Of a stretch of DNA of 64,000 bases, positions 9,353 to 18,167 are shown piece after piece; the stretch's first letter is position 1; the number at the start of each line of letters is the position of its first letter. The DNA comes from Thiocystis minor (GTDB taxonomy: Bacteria > Pseudomonadota > Gammaproteobacteria > Chromatiales > Chromatiaceae). The notes beneath the pieces are model-generated. The model saw only the letters and a list, made by a program, of their open reading frames with translations. It was not told where the DNA came from and did no database searches. The stretch spans positions 1 through 64,000 of the forward strand of contig NZ_NHSQ01000024.1 of NCBI RefSeq assembly GCF_016653465.1. Direction: 5' to 3'. Both the position numbers and the translations under genes were made by a program.

Positions 9353-10098
9353 TGACCGCACATCGCTCCTTGCCAGGCTATTCGGGGACCGCCGATCAAT
9401 CGGAACACTTGGTGACGGCGAACCTCGAGCTCGTGAGACGCATTGCCCACCATCTAGCGGCGCGCCTCCCCGCGTCGGTCCAGATCGAGGATCTGGTTCA
9501 ATCCGGCATGATCGGCTTGATCGAGGCATCCCGTCAGTTTCAAGGCGGTCAGGGGGCGACCTTTGCCACCTATGCGGGCATTCGCATCCGTGGCGCCATG
9601 ATTGACGAACTGCGGCGTTCCGACTGGACGCCGCGTTCGGTGCATCGGAACAGCCGCCGGATTGCCGAGGCGATCCAGCAGGTGGAGTCACGCGAGGGAC
9701 GGGCGGCAACGGATCGCGAGATTGCCGGCGAACTCGGGGTCGCGCTCGACGACTATCATGCGATGCTTCAGGATTCCGCGAGTGCGCAGATTCTTGGACT
9801 GGAGGATCTTTTCGGCGAGGATACGGATTCTGATCGCTGGTTGCCGGGCGGCGGTCCGGGACCGGGCGAACATTTCGAGATTGATCGGCTGCGGGACGCA
9901 CTGGCTCAGGCGCTCGTGGGTCTGCCCGAAAAGGAACGCCTGGTGCTTGCTCTGTATTACGACGAGGAACTGAATCTCCGAGAAATCGGCGCCGTTCTTG
10001 GCGTCACTGAATCGCGCGTGAGCCAGATTCGCAGCCAGGCACTCCACCGTTTGCGCGTCCGCCTGAACGAGTGGATCCAGGAAGAAACTGGTTCATAA
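9352..10098 (+). CDS. fliA: RNA polymerase sigma-28 factor FliA
   Basis: FliA directs transcription of late flagellar and chemotaxis genes and is held inactive by FlgM until the hook is complete; flgM is in this window. Region 2 is visible as LVRRIAHHLAARLPASVQIEDLVQSGMIGLIEA, followed by FATYAGIRIRGAMIDELRRSDW. Region 4 has a helix-turn-helix with LNLREIGAVLGVTESRVSQI at about 206-225. The 248-residue length is normal. Confidence 0.96.
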   Translation: MTAHRSLPGYSGTADQSEHLVTANLELVRRIAHHLAARLPASVQIEDLVQSGMIGLIEASRQFQGGQGATFATYAGIRIRGAMIDELRRSDWTPRSVHRNSRRIAEAIQQVESREGRAATDREIAGELGVALDDYHAMLQDSASAQILGLEDLFGEDTDSDRWLPGGGPGPGEHFEIDRLRDALAQALVGLPEKERLVLALYYDEELNLREIGAVLGVTESRVSQIRSQALHRLRVRLNEWIQEETGS

Positions 10099-10132
10099 TT
10101 GTTAATCCGGCCAATGCCATTGGGGGCTCCGT

Positions 10133-10519
10133 GTGGATAAAGGCATGAAAATTCTTATCGTGGACGATTTTTCCACGATGAGGCGCATTATCAAGAATCT
10201 GCTTCGCGAACTGGGGTTTAATAACACCATGGAAGCGGACGATGGCAGTACCGCGCTGCCGATGTTGAAGAATGGCGGTTTCGATTTTCTGGTGACGGAC
10301 TGGAACATGCCAAATATGGAGGGGATTGATCTGCTGCGAGCGGTTCGCGCCGATCCGGCCCTGAAGACGCTCCCGGTCCTGATGGTGACGGCCGAGGCCA
10401 AGCGGGATCAGATCGTCGAGGCGGCGCAAGCCGGCGTCAACGGCTACATTGTCAAACCCTTTACCGCCGAGACGCTCAAGGAGAAGATCGACAAAATTTT
10501 CGAGCGCCTTGAAGCCTAG
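10133..10519 (+). CDS. cheY: Chemotaxis response regulator CheY
   Basis: CheY is a single receiver domain; phosphorylated CheY binds FliM to alter flagellar rotation. Counting from the GTG start, the acidic pair is D11/D12, the phospho-acceptor is D56 in LVTDWNMP, the switch threonine is T86 and the conserved lysine is K108 in YIVKPF. GTG 10133 is preceded by GGGGG about eight bases upstream; ATG 10145 (MKILIVDD) is the alternative and matches the start used in pseudomonads. It lies 34 bases after fliA and upstream of cheZ. Confidence 0.95.
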   Translation: MDKGMKILIVDDFSTMRRIIKNLLRELGFNNTMEADDGSTALPMLKNGGFDFLVTDWNMPNMEGIDLLRAVRADPALKTLPVLMVTAEAKRDQIVEAAQAGVNGYIVKPFTAETLKEKIDKIFERLEA

Positions 10520-10686
10520 GTACGCTGATGAGGATCGCGAGCGTTGGCGGATAATCGGCCGGTTGCGTTCATCGCAAAGTCCTGTGCAGACCGTCGATTC
10601 CAACTCTCCAGCGCAAAGGTTCGAGATCCGAACTGTTGGTTATTGCGGCCAATCAAGCATCATAGATGCCCGGCAAGGAATCATCG

Positions 10687-11457
10687 ATGGACAATGACGA
10701 AGAAAGCAAGGCATTCCAAATAAGCCTGGCGAAGCAATTGGTCGAGCATCTGGAAGCGGGCCATGAAGACCGGGCCGCCGAGGCGATCCGCCAGCTGAGG
10801 ATTCCCTACGAACGGGAACTCTTCGAGGAACTCGGCAAGCTGACGCGCGATTTGCACGAGGCGCTGAACAGCTTTCGTGGCGATTCCCGTTTGGTGGAAC
10901 TCACGCGCGACGAGATTCCGGATGCGAAGGAACGTCTCAATTATGTTGTCACCATGACGGAGCAGGCGACCCACCGGACGCTCAACGCGCTCGACGAGGG
11001 CATGCCGATCGCGGAATCTCTCCATGCGCGATCCCTGGAGCTTACGGACACTTGGAACCGGTTTCGCCAGCGCGAACTGTCGGTCGACGAATTCCGCGAG
11101 TTTGCTCGCGCCTTGGATGTCTTTTTTGCCGCGAGCGGCGAAGAGACCGAGCGTTTGCGGTCGTTGATGTCCGAAGTCATGATGGCTCAGGATTTTCAGG
11201 ATCTTACCGGGCAAATCATCCGCCGCGTCATCCGCCTGGTACATGAGGTCGAGGAAAATCTCGTCGGACTGATTCGGTTGTCCAGCGCGCGCATGGAGCC
11301 TGGCAAGGCGGCGAAGCAGGCGGCGTCGACGAAGGACGCGGAGCATGCCGGTCCGCAGAGTCACGGCCCCATCGTACCCAATACTCAGGATACGGCTTCG
11401 GATGTCGTCAGTGGGCAGGACGACGTGGATGATTTGCTTTCCAGCCTGGGCTTCTAG
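10687..11457 (+). CDS. cheZ: CheY-P phosphatase CheZ
   Basis: CheZ dephosphorylates CheY-P. The long helical hairpin includes the active-site helix MMAQDFQDLTGQIIRR (about 162-177) with its conserved glutamine, and the extreme C-terminus DDVDDLLSSLGF is the CheY-tethering peptide. I chose ATG 10687 because it has AAGGAA six bases upstream; ATG 10666 in the same frame has no site. This gives 256 residues. The 167-base gap after cheY holds no recognisable gene. Confidence 0.95.
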   Translation: MDNDEESKAFQISLAKQLVEHLEAGHEDRAAEAIRQLRIPYERELFEELGKLTRDLHEALNSFRGDSRLVELTRDEIPDAKERLNYVVTMTEQATHRTLNALDEGMPIAESLHARSLELTDTWNRFRQRELSVDEFREFARALDVFFAASGEETERLRSLMSEVMMAQDFQDLTGQIIRRVIRLVHEVEENLVGLIRLSSARMEPGKAAKQAASTKDAEHAGPQSHGPIVPNTQDTASDVVSGQDDVDDLLSSLGF

Positions 11458-11481
11458 CCCGCTGACATCAGGTGATTTTGC

Positions 11482-13632
11482 ATGGCAATCGATCCGCAAG
11501 ACGAGATTCTTCAGGATTTCCTGGTCGAGGCGGGAGAACTTCTCGAAGCTCTGAATGAGCAACTGATCGATCTGGAGCAGAACCCCGAGGATCGAGATCT
11601 TCTGAATGCGGTCTTTCGCAGCTTCCATACGATCAAGGGCGGTGCGGGGTTTCTGAACCTCAACTCGATGGTGGTCATCTGCCACCATGCCGAGGACGTC
11701 TTCAATCTTCTGCGCAACAATCAGCGCAAGATCGAGCCCTTCCTGATGGATACCGTTCTGCGTGTCCTCGACGTGCTCAACGTCATGTTTGGCGACCTGA
11801 AGTTGGGCAACGAACCAGAACCCGCGCCTGATCGACTGATCGAGGATCTGGCGAAACTGGCGGTTCCAGGCGAACAGCCGCGCGCGCCGGCGGAGACCGT
11901 GTCTACATCTCCACCCCCCGTCAAACTGCCGGAGGCGCCCGTCTGCGACGCGATTCCAGTGGCTGTCGCGCCGACTTCAGCCCCTGAAACCAACTTCCCC
12001 GAAAACGGAGCTAAAAGCGCGACTTCGAACGCTTCGGATGACATCACGGAAGCAGAGTTTGAGGCGCTGCTCGATATCGTGTCCGGAACCGGAAAATCGG
12101 TTGCCGAGACGCTCGCCGAGTCAGTGTCCGCGCCCTCGCCTGAATCGTTATCCAGCGATCTGATTACAGCCGAGGAGTTTGATGCGCTGCTCGATCAGTT
12201 GCACGGGCAAAGATTGGCGGAATCCAACGCGACTCCAGCCGCTTCCGATCCATCCGCGCCAGAGATCCAGACGCCGAGACCGCCCCTCTCCCGGCCCGTC
12301 GAGGGTCAGTTGGCCAGCTCCGTCGATGCCTCTTCTGGTGCGTTCGGCGAGAAAGAGGAGGCCGCGGTTCCTTCCCTGGCGAAGAGCGCGCGAGGAACCG
12401 CGGCAGGGGCCAGCGCCGAGACCTCGGTGCGGGTCGATACGCAGCGACTGGACGAGATCATGAATCTGGTGGGCGAGCTGGTGTTGGTGCGCAACCGCAT
12501 GAGCATGCTGCGCACCCGCACCATGGACGAGGAATTGGGCAAGGCGATCGGCGCGCTGGCGCTGGTCACTGCCGACCTACAAACGGCGGTAATGAAGACC
12601 CGGATGCAACCGATCAAGAAGGTCTTCAGCCGCTTCCCGCGCGTCGTGCGCGATTTGGCGCGCAGCCTGGGGAAGGAAATCGATCTGGAGATCTTCGGCG
12701 AAGAGACCGACCTGGACAAAAATCTGGTCGAGGCGCTGGCCGATCCGCTGGTCCATCTGATCCGTAACGCCGTCGATCACGGAGTCGAGTTGCCCGATGT
12801 GCGCGAGGCACATGGCAAGCCGCGCAAGGGAACCATCGTGCTGGGCGCCGCACAGGAAGGCGACCATATTTCGCTGATCATCCAGGATGACGGACGTGGC
12901 ATGGACCCGGTGGTATTGCGTCGCAAGGCCGTCGAGAAAGGGCTGTTGGAATCCACGATGGCCGAACGCCTGAGTGATCGGGATTCGTTCAATCTGATCT
13001 TTCTGGCCGGACTCTCGACCAAGGACGAGATCTCCGACGTGTCTGGGCGCGGAGTCGGCATGGATGTCGTCAAGACGCGCATCGCCCAGCTCAACGGCAC
13101 GGTCGAAATCGACTCGGAGATCGGGCGCGGTACCAAACTGATGGTCAAGTTGCCCTTGACCCTGGCCATCCTGCCCGCGCTGATGGTGATTTTGGATGGG
13201 CGCCGGTTCGCGATTCCGCTGGCGTCGGTCTCGGAGATTCTCGATCTCGATCTGACCCGCAGCCATTTTGTCGACGACCAGGAAGCGATCATGGTGCGCA
13301 GCCATGCTCTGCCGCTCTATTACATCGGGCGCTGGCTGCATCCAAACCGGCTCATCGAACCCAAGACCGAGGCGCATGTGGTCGTGGTGCATGTCGCGCA
13401 GCGCAAGGTCGGGTTGGTCGTGGACGGGCTGGTCGGTCAGGAAGAGGTCGTGATCAAACCGCTGGGCCGCGGCCTGCAGGGGGTTCCTGGGTTGGCGGGC
13501 GCGACCATCACGGGCGACGGCGGAATTGCCTTGATTATCGATGTCCCGGAACTGCTCAGGGTGATGGGCCGCCCCGGTTACGGCGGGCGCGGTTCGCGAG
13601 CCGCGCGTCAGTTGGCGCAAGCGGGAGCCTGA
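11482..13632 (+). CDS. cheA: Chemotaxis histidine kinase CheA
   Basis: CheA autophosphorylates and passes phosphate to CheY and CheB. The P1 HPt domain has the phospho-histidine at about H49 (FRSFHTIKGGAGF). A long Pro/Ala/Ser-rich linker (about 125-310) replaces a clear P2 domain and contains two acidic helices, EAEFEALLD (about 190-198) and AEEFDALLD (about 230-238), that resemble the CheY-docking peptide of FliM. P3 dimerisation follows (RLDEIMNLVGELVLVRNRM), then the P4 ATPase with N box HLIRNAVDHG, G1 DDGRGMD and G2 GRGVGMDVVK, and a CheW-like P5 domain. Length is 716 residues. Confidence 0.96.
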   Translation: MAIDPQDEILQDFLVEAGELLEALNEQLIDLEQNPEDRDLLNAVFRSFHTIKGGAGFLNLNSMVVICHHAEDVFNLLRNNQRKIEPFLMDTVLRVLDVLNVMFGDLKLGNEPEPAPDRLIEDLAKLAVPGEQPRAPAETVSTSPPPVKLPEAPVCDAIPVAVAPTSAPETNFPENGAKSATSNASDDITEAEFEALLDIVSGTGKSVAETLAESVSAPSPESLSSDLITAEEFDALLDQLHGQRLAESNATPAASDPSAPEIQTPRPPLSRPVEGQLASSVDASSGAFGEKEEAAVPSLAKSARGTAAGASAETSVRVDTQRLDEIMNLVGELVLVRNRMSMLRTRTMDEELGKAIGALALVTADLQTAVMKTRMQPIKKVFSRFPRVVRDLARSLGKEIDLEIFGEETDLDKNLVEALADPLVHLIRNAVDHGVELPDVREAHGKPRKGTIVLGAAQEGDHISLIIQDDGRGMDPVVLRRKAVEKGLLESTMAERLSDRDSFNLIFLAGLSTKDEISDVSGRGVGMDVVKTRIAQLNGTVEIDSEIGRGTKLMVKLPLTLAILPALMVILDGRRFAIPLASVSEILDLDLTRSHFVDDQEAIMVRSHALPLYYIGRWLHPNRLIEPKTEAHVVVVHVAQRKVGLVVDGLVGQEEVVIKPLGRGLQGVPGLAGATITGDGGIALIIDVPELLRVMGRPGYGGRGSRAARQLAQAGA

Positions 13633-13635
13633 ACG

Positions 13636-14709
13636 ATGACGCTACGAGTCGTCGTGGTCGATGATTCCGGGTTTTTTCGGAGACGGATCGTCGAAATTCT
13701 CAACGCCGACATCGGGATCGAAGTGGTCGGAACCGCCGCCAACGGTCTGGAGGGGATCGAGGTCGTCAAGCGTCTGAATCCGGACGTGGTGACCATGGAT
13801 ATCGAGATGCCCGTGATGGATGGCATTACCGCGGTTCGTCGCATCATGGCAGAATCCCCCAGGCCGGTCCTGATGTTCTCGACGCTGACGACGGAGGGCG
13901 CTAGGGCGACCCTGGATGCGCTGGATGCGGGCGCGATGGATTTTCTGCCCAAACGCTTCAGCGAAATTGCCAAGGACGAGGATGCCGCCAAGGTGATGCT
14001 GCGCCGTCGTGTTCGTGCATTGGCCCGCACCCGGCATCAGGCGCTCAGCCGTCCCGCAGCCCGGGAGCGGCCGTCGACGCATGAGCCCGAGCTGGCGGCG
14101 TCCTCCGCGCGGAGGGCGCCGGTCAGCGCCATCCCGCTGCATTCATTGCGCGCCGTGCTCATCGGCACCTCGACGGGGGGGCCGGTCGCCCTTCAGGAAG
14201 TGCTGAAGGTGCTGCCGAAAAGCTTTCCCTTGCCGATCATCCTGGTCCAGCACATGCCCGCGAGTTTTACCCCGGCATTTGCGGAGCGACTGAACAATCT
14301 CTGTCAGATCGAGGTCCGCGAGGCGGTCTCGGGCGACGTGCTGAAACCCGGTTGCGCGCTCCTGGCGCCAGGCGGTCAGCAGTTGGTGCTGGAAGGGGGC
14401 GCGCAGATCCGTGTCAGAATCCAGGAAAATCCGCCAGGAACCATTTACAAGCCGAGCGTCGATATCACCTTTCACTCGGCGGTCGCCGCGTTGAAATCCC
14501 AGGTGCTCGCCGTGGTGCTGACCGGCATGGGAGCCGATGGCCGCGAAGGGACACGGGCACTGCAAGGGCAGGGCGCCCATGTCTGGGCACAGGATGCGGC
14601 CAGTTCGGTCGTGTTCGGAATGCCGGCGGCGGTGATCGATGCCGGTCTTGCGGATCATGTTCTGGCGTTGAAGGATGTAGGACCGGCACTGGTGAAGGGT
14701 TTCTGCTGA
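13636..14709 (+). CDS. cheB: Chemoreceptor methylesterase/glutamine deamidase CheB
   Basis: CheB removes methyl groups from chemoreceptors after phosphorylation by CheA. The N-terminal receiver domain has VVVVDDSGFF and the phospho-aspartate in VTMDIEMPVMDG. A linker of about 35 residues leads to the esterase domain with the catalytic serine in LIGTSTGGPVAL, histidine in VQHMPASFTPAFAERL, and aspartate in GMGADGREG. At 357 residues it appears intact. It starts three bases after cheA. Confidence 0.96.
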   Translation: MTLRVVVVDDSGFFRRRIVEILNADIGIEVVGTAANGLEGIEVVKRLNPDVVTMDIEMPVMDGITAVRRIMAESPRPVLMFSTLTTEGARATLDALDAGAMDFLPKRFSEIAKDEDAAKVMLRRRVRALARTRHQALSRPAARERPSTHEPELAASSARRAPVSAIPLHSLRAVLIGTSTGGPVALQEVLKVLPKSFPLPIILVQHMPASFTPAFAERLNNLCQIEVREAVSGDVLKPGCALLAPGGQQLVLEGGAQIRVRIQENPPGTIYKPSVDITFHSAVAALKSQVLAVVLTGMGADGREGTRALQGQGAHVWAQDAASSVVFGMPAAVIDAGLADHVLALKDVGPALVKGFC

Positions 14710-14710
14710 A

Positions 14711-15454
14711 ATGGATATCCTGAGCATGGCCGGGATCCTTCTGGGTCTCGTCGCCATCCTGGGGGGGGCGGTCGCGAAGGGCAGCAGTCTGGGGGCGCTC
14801 TGGAATCTGGCCGCCTTTGTCATTGTGATGATCGGAACCCTGGGGGCCACGTTGGTGCAGACGCGTGCCCCGGTCTTTTTGCACGCGTTCAAGATCGTGC
14901 CCTGGGTGTTCATGCCGCCCAGCCTCAATCCGCGATCCATGATCGCGCGCATCGTCGAATGGTCCCAGTTGTCGCGCAAGGAAGGTCTGTTGGGCCTGGA
15001 GGATCAGTCGGAAGCAGAGACTGATCCCTTTGTCCGCAAGGGACTCCAACTGCTGGTCGACGGGACCGAGCCGCTGGCGTTGCGGCAAATTCTGGAAGCG
15101 GATCTGGATAATCGCGAAGCCTTCGATCTGCAGGGAGCCAAGGTGTTCGAGAGCATGGGAATCTACTCGCCGACGCTCGGGATCATTGGCGCTGTCATGG
15201 GATTGATGGCGGTCATGCAGAATCTGGCCGATCCGAGCAAGCTTGGACATGGCATCGCGGCGGCCTTTGTCGCGACCATCTACGGCGTTGGCCTGGCCAA
15301 TTTGCTTTTTCTACCCATGTCCAACAAACTCAAGGGAATCGTTCAGGCGCGGACAAATTATCAGACGATGCTGCTCGAAGGGTTGATTGCGATTGCCGAG
15401 GGTGAAAATCCGCGTCATATCGAAAATAAGCTAAACGGCTTTATCCAGGGCTGA
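14711..15454 (+). CDS. motC: Flagellar stator protein, MotA/MotC type
   Basis: This is the ion-channel stator subunit that pairs with the MotB/MotD-type protein encoded next. At 247 residues it is shorter than enteric MotA (about 295) and resembles the MotC/PomA type: four membrane helices, a cytoplasmic loop between helices 2 and 3, and the conserved TLGIIGAVMGLMAVM segment near residues 155-170. In pseudomonads the same gene order, cheB then motCD, is found. Whether the motor uses protons or sodium cannot be decided from this reading. Confidence 0.93.
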   Translation: MDILSMAGILLGLVAILGGAVAKGSSLGALWNLAAFVIVMIGTLGATLVQTRAPVFLHAFKIVPWVFMPPSLNPRSMIARIVEWSQLSRKEGLLGLEDQSEAETDPFVRKGLQLLVDGTEPLALRQILEADLDNREAFDLQGAKVFESMGIYSPTLGIIGAVMGLMAVMQNLADPSKLGHGIAAAFVATIYGVGLANLLFLPMSNKLKGIVQARTNYQTMLLEGLIAIAEGENPRHIENKLNGFIQG

Positions 15455-15463
15455 CAACTGCTC

Positions 15464-16378
15464 ATGGCGAGGAGAAAAAAGCAGGAAGAGCACGGGAACC
15501 ATGAGGCATGGGCGATTCCTTATGGCGATCTGGTCACCCTCCTGATGGCCTTTTTTGTCGTGATGTACGCCGTGTCCGTGGTCGATACCGGAAAATACCG
15601 CGTCTTGTCCAATTCGCTGGTCGAGGCTTTCGGCTCGCAGGTGCCGGTGGATCCTATCCAGATCGGGGAACCGAGTCTTGCGCTTAATCTGATGAACGAC
15701 GATGTGTACCGTTCGCTCGTGCCGATCGAGATCGAGAGCGGTGCCGCGTCTCGACAAAGCGAGATCGCCATCCAAAATCCGTTGTCGCCGACCGATGTCG
15801 CCATCGAAAATGCACTTGATTTGCTCGAAAACGAGGAACGCGCTCGGATTCTCAAGGAAATTGGGGAGATGTCCGAGGAGATCGAGTCATCGCTGGGATC
15901 GCTGATCCAGGATGACGACATCCAAGTGACGCGCAAACCCTACTGGCTTGAGATTGCGATCAACTCCAACCTCCTGTTTTCGAGCGGGTCCGCGACGCTT
16001 GAACCCGCCGCGCGTCCCGTGCTTGAGAATGTGGCCGCGATCCTTGCCAAGCGGGACGCGCGGATCCATGTCGAGGGTCACACCGATAATTTGCCGATCA
16101 GCAATTCGACCTATCCGTCCAATTGGGAGCTTTCGTCCGGTCGCGCCGCGACGGTCGTCAACCTCTTCGCCCAGAATGGGGTCGATCCGGAGCGGATGGT
16201 CGCGATCGGATACGCCGAATTTCAGCCACTGGCCAGTAACGCGGCGGATAAAGGGCGGGCGCGGAATCGTCGTGTCGCGGTGATCGTGCTGCCTGGCCCG
16301 CCTCCACGCGCGGGCGAGGCCATCGAACCCGAGCGGCTGCGAAGCGACTACGAAGCCGAGATCGGACGAATTCAATAA
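15464..16378 (+). CDS. motD: Flagellar stator protein, MotB/MotD type
   Basis: This stator subunit anchors the motor to peptidoglycan. An N-terminal helix contains the ion-binding aspartate in AIPYGDLVTLLMAFFVVMYAV (about residue 22), a plug/linker region follows, and the C-terminal OmpA-like domain has VEGHTDNLPI and NWELSSGRAATVVNLF, with RNRRVAVIV near its end. At 304 residues it is complete. The RBS lies in the spacer after the motA-type gene. Confidence 0.94.
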   Translation: MARRKKQEEHGNHEAWAIPYGDLVTLLMAFFVVMYAVSVVDTGKYRVLSNSLVEAFGSQVPVDPIQIGEPSLALNLMNDDVYRSLVPIEIESGAASRQSEIAIQNPLSPTDVAIENALDLLENEERARILKEIGEMSEEIESSLGSLIQDDDIQVTRKPYWLEIAINSNLLFSSGSATLEPAARPVLENVAAILAKRDARIHVEGHTDNLPISNSTYPSNWELSSGRAATVVNLFAQNGVDPERMVAIGYAEFQPLASNAADKGRARNRRVAVIVLPGPPPRAGEAIEPERLRSDYEAEIGRIQ

Positions 16379-16412
16379 CGATGGGCTGCCTAATGAATCG
16401 CGCGAGGATGTA

Positions 16413-16895
16413 ATGATCGCAGAAGACACGAACGTGAATGCCAAGGGATCTTCTTCGTCGTATGTGACGTTCAGTCTGGAGGACGAGACCTACGCCATCG
16501 ATGTATTACAGGTTCAGGAAGTCCTGAAACTCACCGAAATCGCACCGGTTCCTGGTGTGCCCGATTACATTCTCGGCATCATCAATCTGCGTGGCGACGT
16601 GGTGACCGTCATCGATGCCCGCCGGCGCATGCTGCTCCCCGAGCGCGCGCCAGACGATGCCTCCCGGATCGTCATCATCGATGTCGATAATCAGAATGTC
16701 GGCATCCTGGTCGATTCGGTTGCCGAGGTTGTGCGGATACCGCCGAATGCAGTCGATCCCGCGCCTGCGGTCGGTAACGATCAGACGAGTCGCTTTATCC
16801 TGGGCGTCAGCAGTACCGAGGAGGGACTAACGATCCTGATCGATCTCAATAAATTGTTGTCCGACGATGAATGGGCGGCGATTCGCGAACGTTAG
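16413..16895 (+). CDS. cheW: Chemotaxis coupling protein CheW
   Basis: CheW couples chemoreceptors to CheA. The single CheW domain fills most of the 160 residues: YVTFSLEDETYAIDVLQVQEVLK, then VPGVPDYILGIINLRGDVVTVIDARRR, and a C-terminal GLTILIDLNKLL strand-helix. The first 15 residues form a short polar extension. In pseudomonads a ParA-like gene and a second CheW-like gene often lie just upstream; neither is present here. Confidence 0.95.
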   Translation: MIAEDTNVNAKGSSSSYVTFSLEDETYAIDVLQVQEVLKLTEIAPVPGVPDYILGIINLRGDVVTVIDARRRMLLPERAPDDASRIVIIDVDNQNVGILVDSVAEVVRIPPNAVDPAPAVGNDQTSRFILGVSSTEEGLTILIDLNKLLSDDEWAAIRER

Positions 16896-16971
16896 CCCGT
16901 CCCTCCACGGCAGTTGCATCGGCGTCATCGTGTCGCCCGCCCCGGCGATGCGGAACGTTTAGGAGATTTCC

Positions 16972-17373
16972 ATGCGCGACTTGATCGGGCCGCCCCGGCC
17001 AGTCCAGCCGCAAACCCCCTCGCGGCCATTGGGCGACGAGCAGGATCGGAGCTATGCGCGGCAGAATCCCGTGGCTCGCCCGCGAAAAAATCGGGGCGAC
17101 CTGCGTGATCGGCAGCGTCGTTCGGGTGAACGCCGTCAATTCGAGCGTCGTTCGGAAGAGCGTCGTTCGGACGAGCGCCGTCTGGACTCTCGTCTCTCGG
17201 AAGATCGGCGCCTGGAAGAGCGGCGCTCGGACGAACGGCGGGGCGGGGAGCGACGTTCGACGGAGCGTCGGTCGGTCAAGGGTCGGCTGGGTCGCGGCAA
17301 TGGAAAACGGGAAGCCGGGCCACCTTCGTCGTCGACCGGAAGACGACGAGGCCTGATCGATGACTATGCCTGA
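16972..17373 (+). CDS. Arginine-rich repeat protein of unknown function
   Basis: The 133-residue product is about 28% arginine. Residues about 50-100 are a degenerate repeat built on the unit ERRSxERRSDERR, with a Pro/Gln-rich N-terminus and a GRRRGLIDDYA tail. The ATG has a strong ribosome binding site (AGGAGA) and the gene fits between cheW (76 bases upstream) and the DUF2802 gene (15 bases downstream), so it is probably real. I recognise no domain. A charged, disordered protein that binds nucleic acid, a membrane surface or an acidic partner is possible but not shown. Confidence 0.6.
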   Translation: MRDLIGPPRPVQPQTPSRPLGDEQDRSYARQNPVARPRKNRGDLRDRQRRSGERRQFERRSEERRSDERRLDSRLSEDRRLEERRSDERRGGERRSTERRSVKGRLGRGNGKREAGPPSSSTGRRRGLIDDYA

Positions 17374-17388
17374 ATGCACACGGTTTGA

Positions 17389-17841
17389 ATGAACGAAAAT
17401 CTGCTGTTTGGTGCGGCCTTGGCGCTGTTTGTCCTGATTCTCCTCGCCATTCTGCTGGCTGGTGTTGCCCTGAAGTCCATCTCGACTCTGCGGCGCCAGA
17501 TCCGGGAGATCCGGCATGATCATCAACGTCAAAATACGTCCCTTCTGGCATTGCATGGGGCTATGAAAATGATCTCCGAGGACGTGATCAGCCATGGTCA
17601 GGCGCAGTCTTCGGTCAGGCGAACCCTCGAACGTCTGGCCGATCAGCAGAACGAGATGCGTCTGCGCGATGTCGACGATGGACTTTACCCCCAGGCTATC
17701 CAACTGATCCAGGAGGGGCGCGGTCGCGAAGAGGTCCGTAAACTCTGTGGCTTGACGGACTCGGAGGTGGATCTGCTGTTCAGTCTGCATGGCCAGGGAC
17801 TCGGTTTCGGAGCAAACTTGACAGCTTCAACGCGACGCTGA
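17389..17841 (+). CDS. DUF2802 family protein, flagellar cluster
   Basis: A 150-residue protein with an N-terminal membrane helix (about 7-28, GAALALFVLILLAILLAGVAL), a coiled-coil middle, and a C-terminal block DGLYPQAIQLIQEGRGREEVRKLCGLTDSEVDLLFSLHG typical of DUF2802. Family members sit next to cheW at the end of polar flagellar clusters in pseudomonads and relatives. The C-terminal part resembles a helix-turn-helix-like fold but its function is unknown. It converges with the FlhB-C-like gene, whose stop is eight bases away. Confidence 0.85.
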   Translation: MNENLLFGAALALFVLILLAILLAGVALKSISTLRRQIREIRHDHQRQNTSLLALHGAMKMISEDVISHGQAQSSVRRTLERLADQQNEMRLRDVDDGLYPQAIQLIQEGRGREEVRKLCGLTDSEVDLLFSLHGQGLGFGANLTASTRR

Positions 17842-17849
17842 ACGGTGCC

Positions 17850-18167
17850 TCATTCCTGTTCCGCCGGTTCTTGATCGAGAAGCGTGGGTTTTCGCGGGTC
17901 AATCCCCTCCAGCATGAAGATAAAGGCGAGAACTTCGGCAACCGCGATATAGAGGTTCCTGGGAATCTCGTCGCCGATCGGAATTTGCGCCAGTGCTTCG
18001 ACCAGAATCGGATCGGATTGCAAGGGGATCCCCTGTTCCCCGGCGATGCGCAGTATTTCCTCGGCAGTGAGCCCCTTGCCCGCGGCGGTGATCCGAGGTG
18101 CGTTGAGACGATCCCATTGCAGCGCGATGGCCTGTGGGACGGCGTCTTGCCGCTGGTCTTTCTTCAT
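17850..18167 (-). CDS. FlhB C-terminal domain-like protein (export switch paralogue)
   Basis: This 105-residue protein corresponds only to the cytoplasmic domain of FlhB/YscU: GIPLQSDPILVEALAQIPIGDEIPRNLYIAVAEVLAFIF matches the region after the NPTH site in FlhB. It has no membrane helices and no NPTH motif. Such short paralogues (sometimes called FlhX or FlhB2) are widespread and often adjoin fliK. Its ATG overlaps the fliK stop (ATGA), suggesting translational coupling. A role in substrate-specificity switching with FliK is inferred from the context. Confidence 0.9.
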   Translation of the reverse strand: MKKDQRQDAVPQAIALQWDRLNAPRITAAGKGLTAEEILRIAGEQGIPLQSDPILVEALAQIPIGDEIPRNLYIAVAEVLAFIFMLEGIDPRKPTLLDQEPAEQE

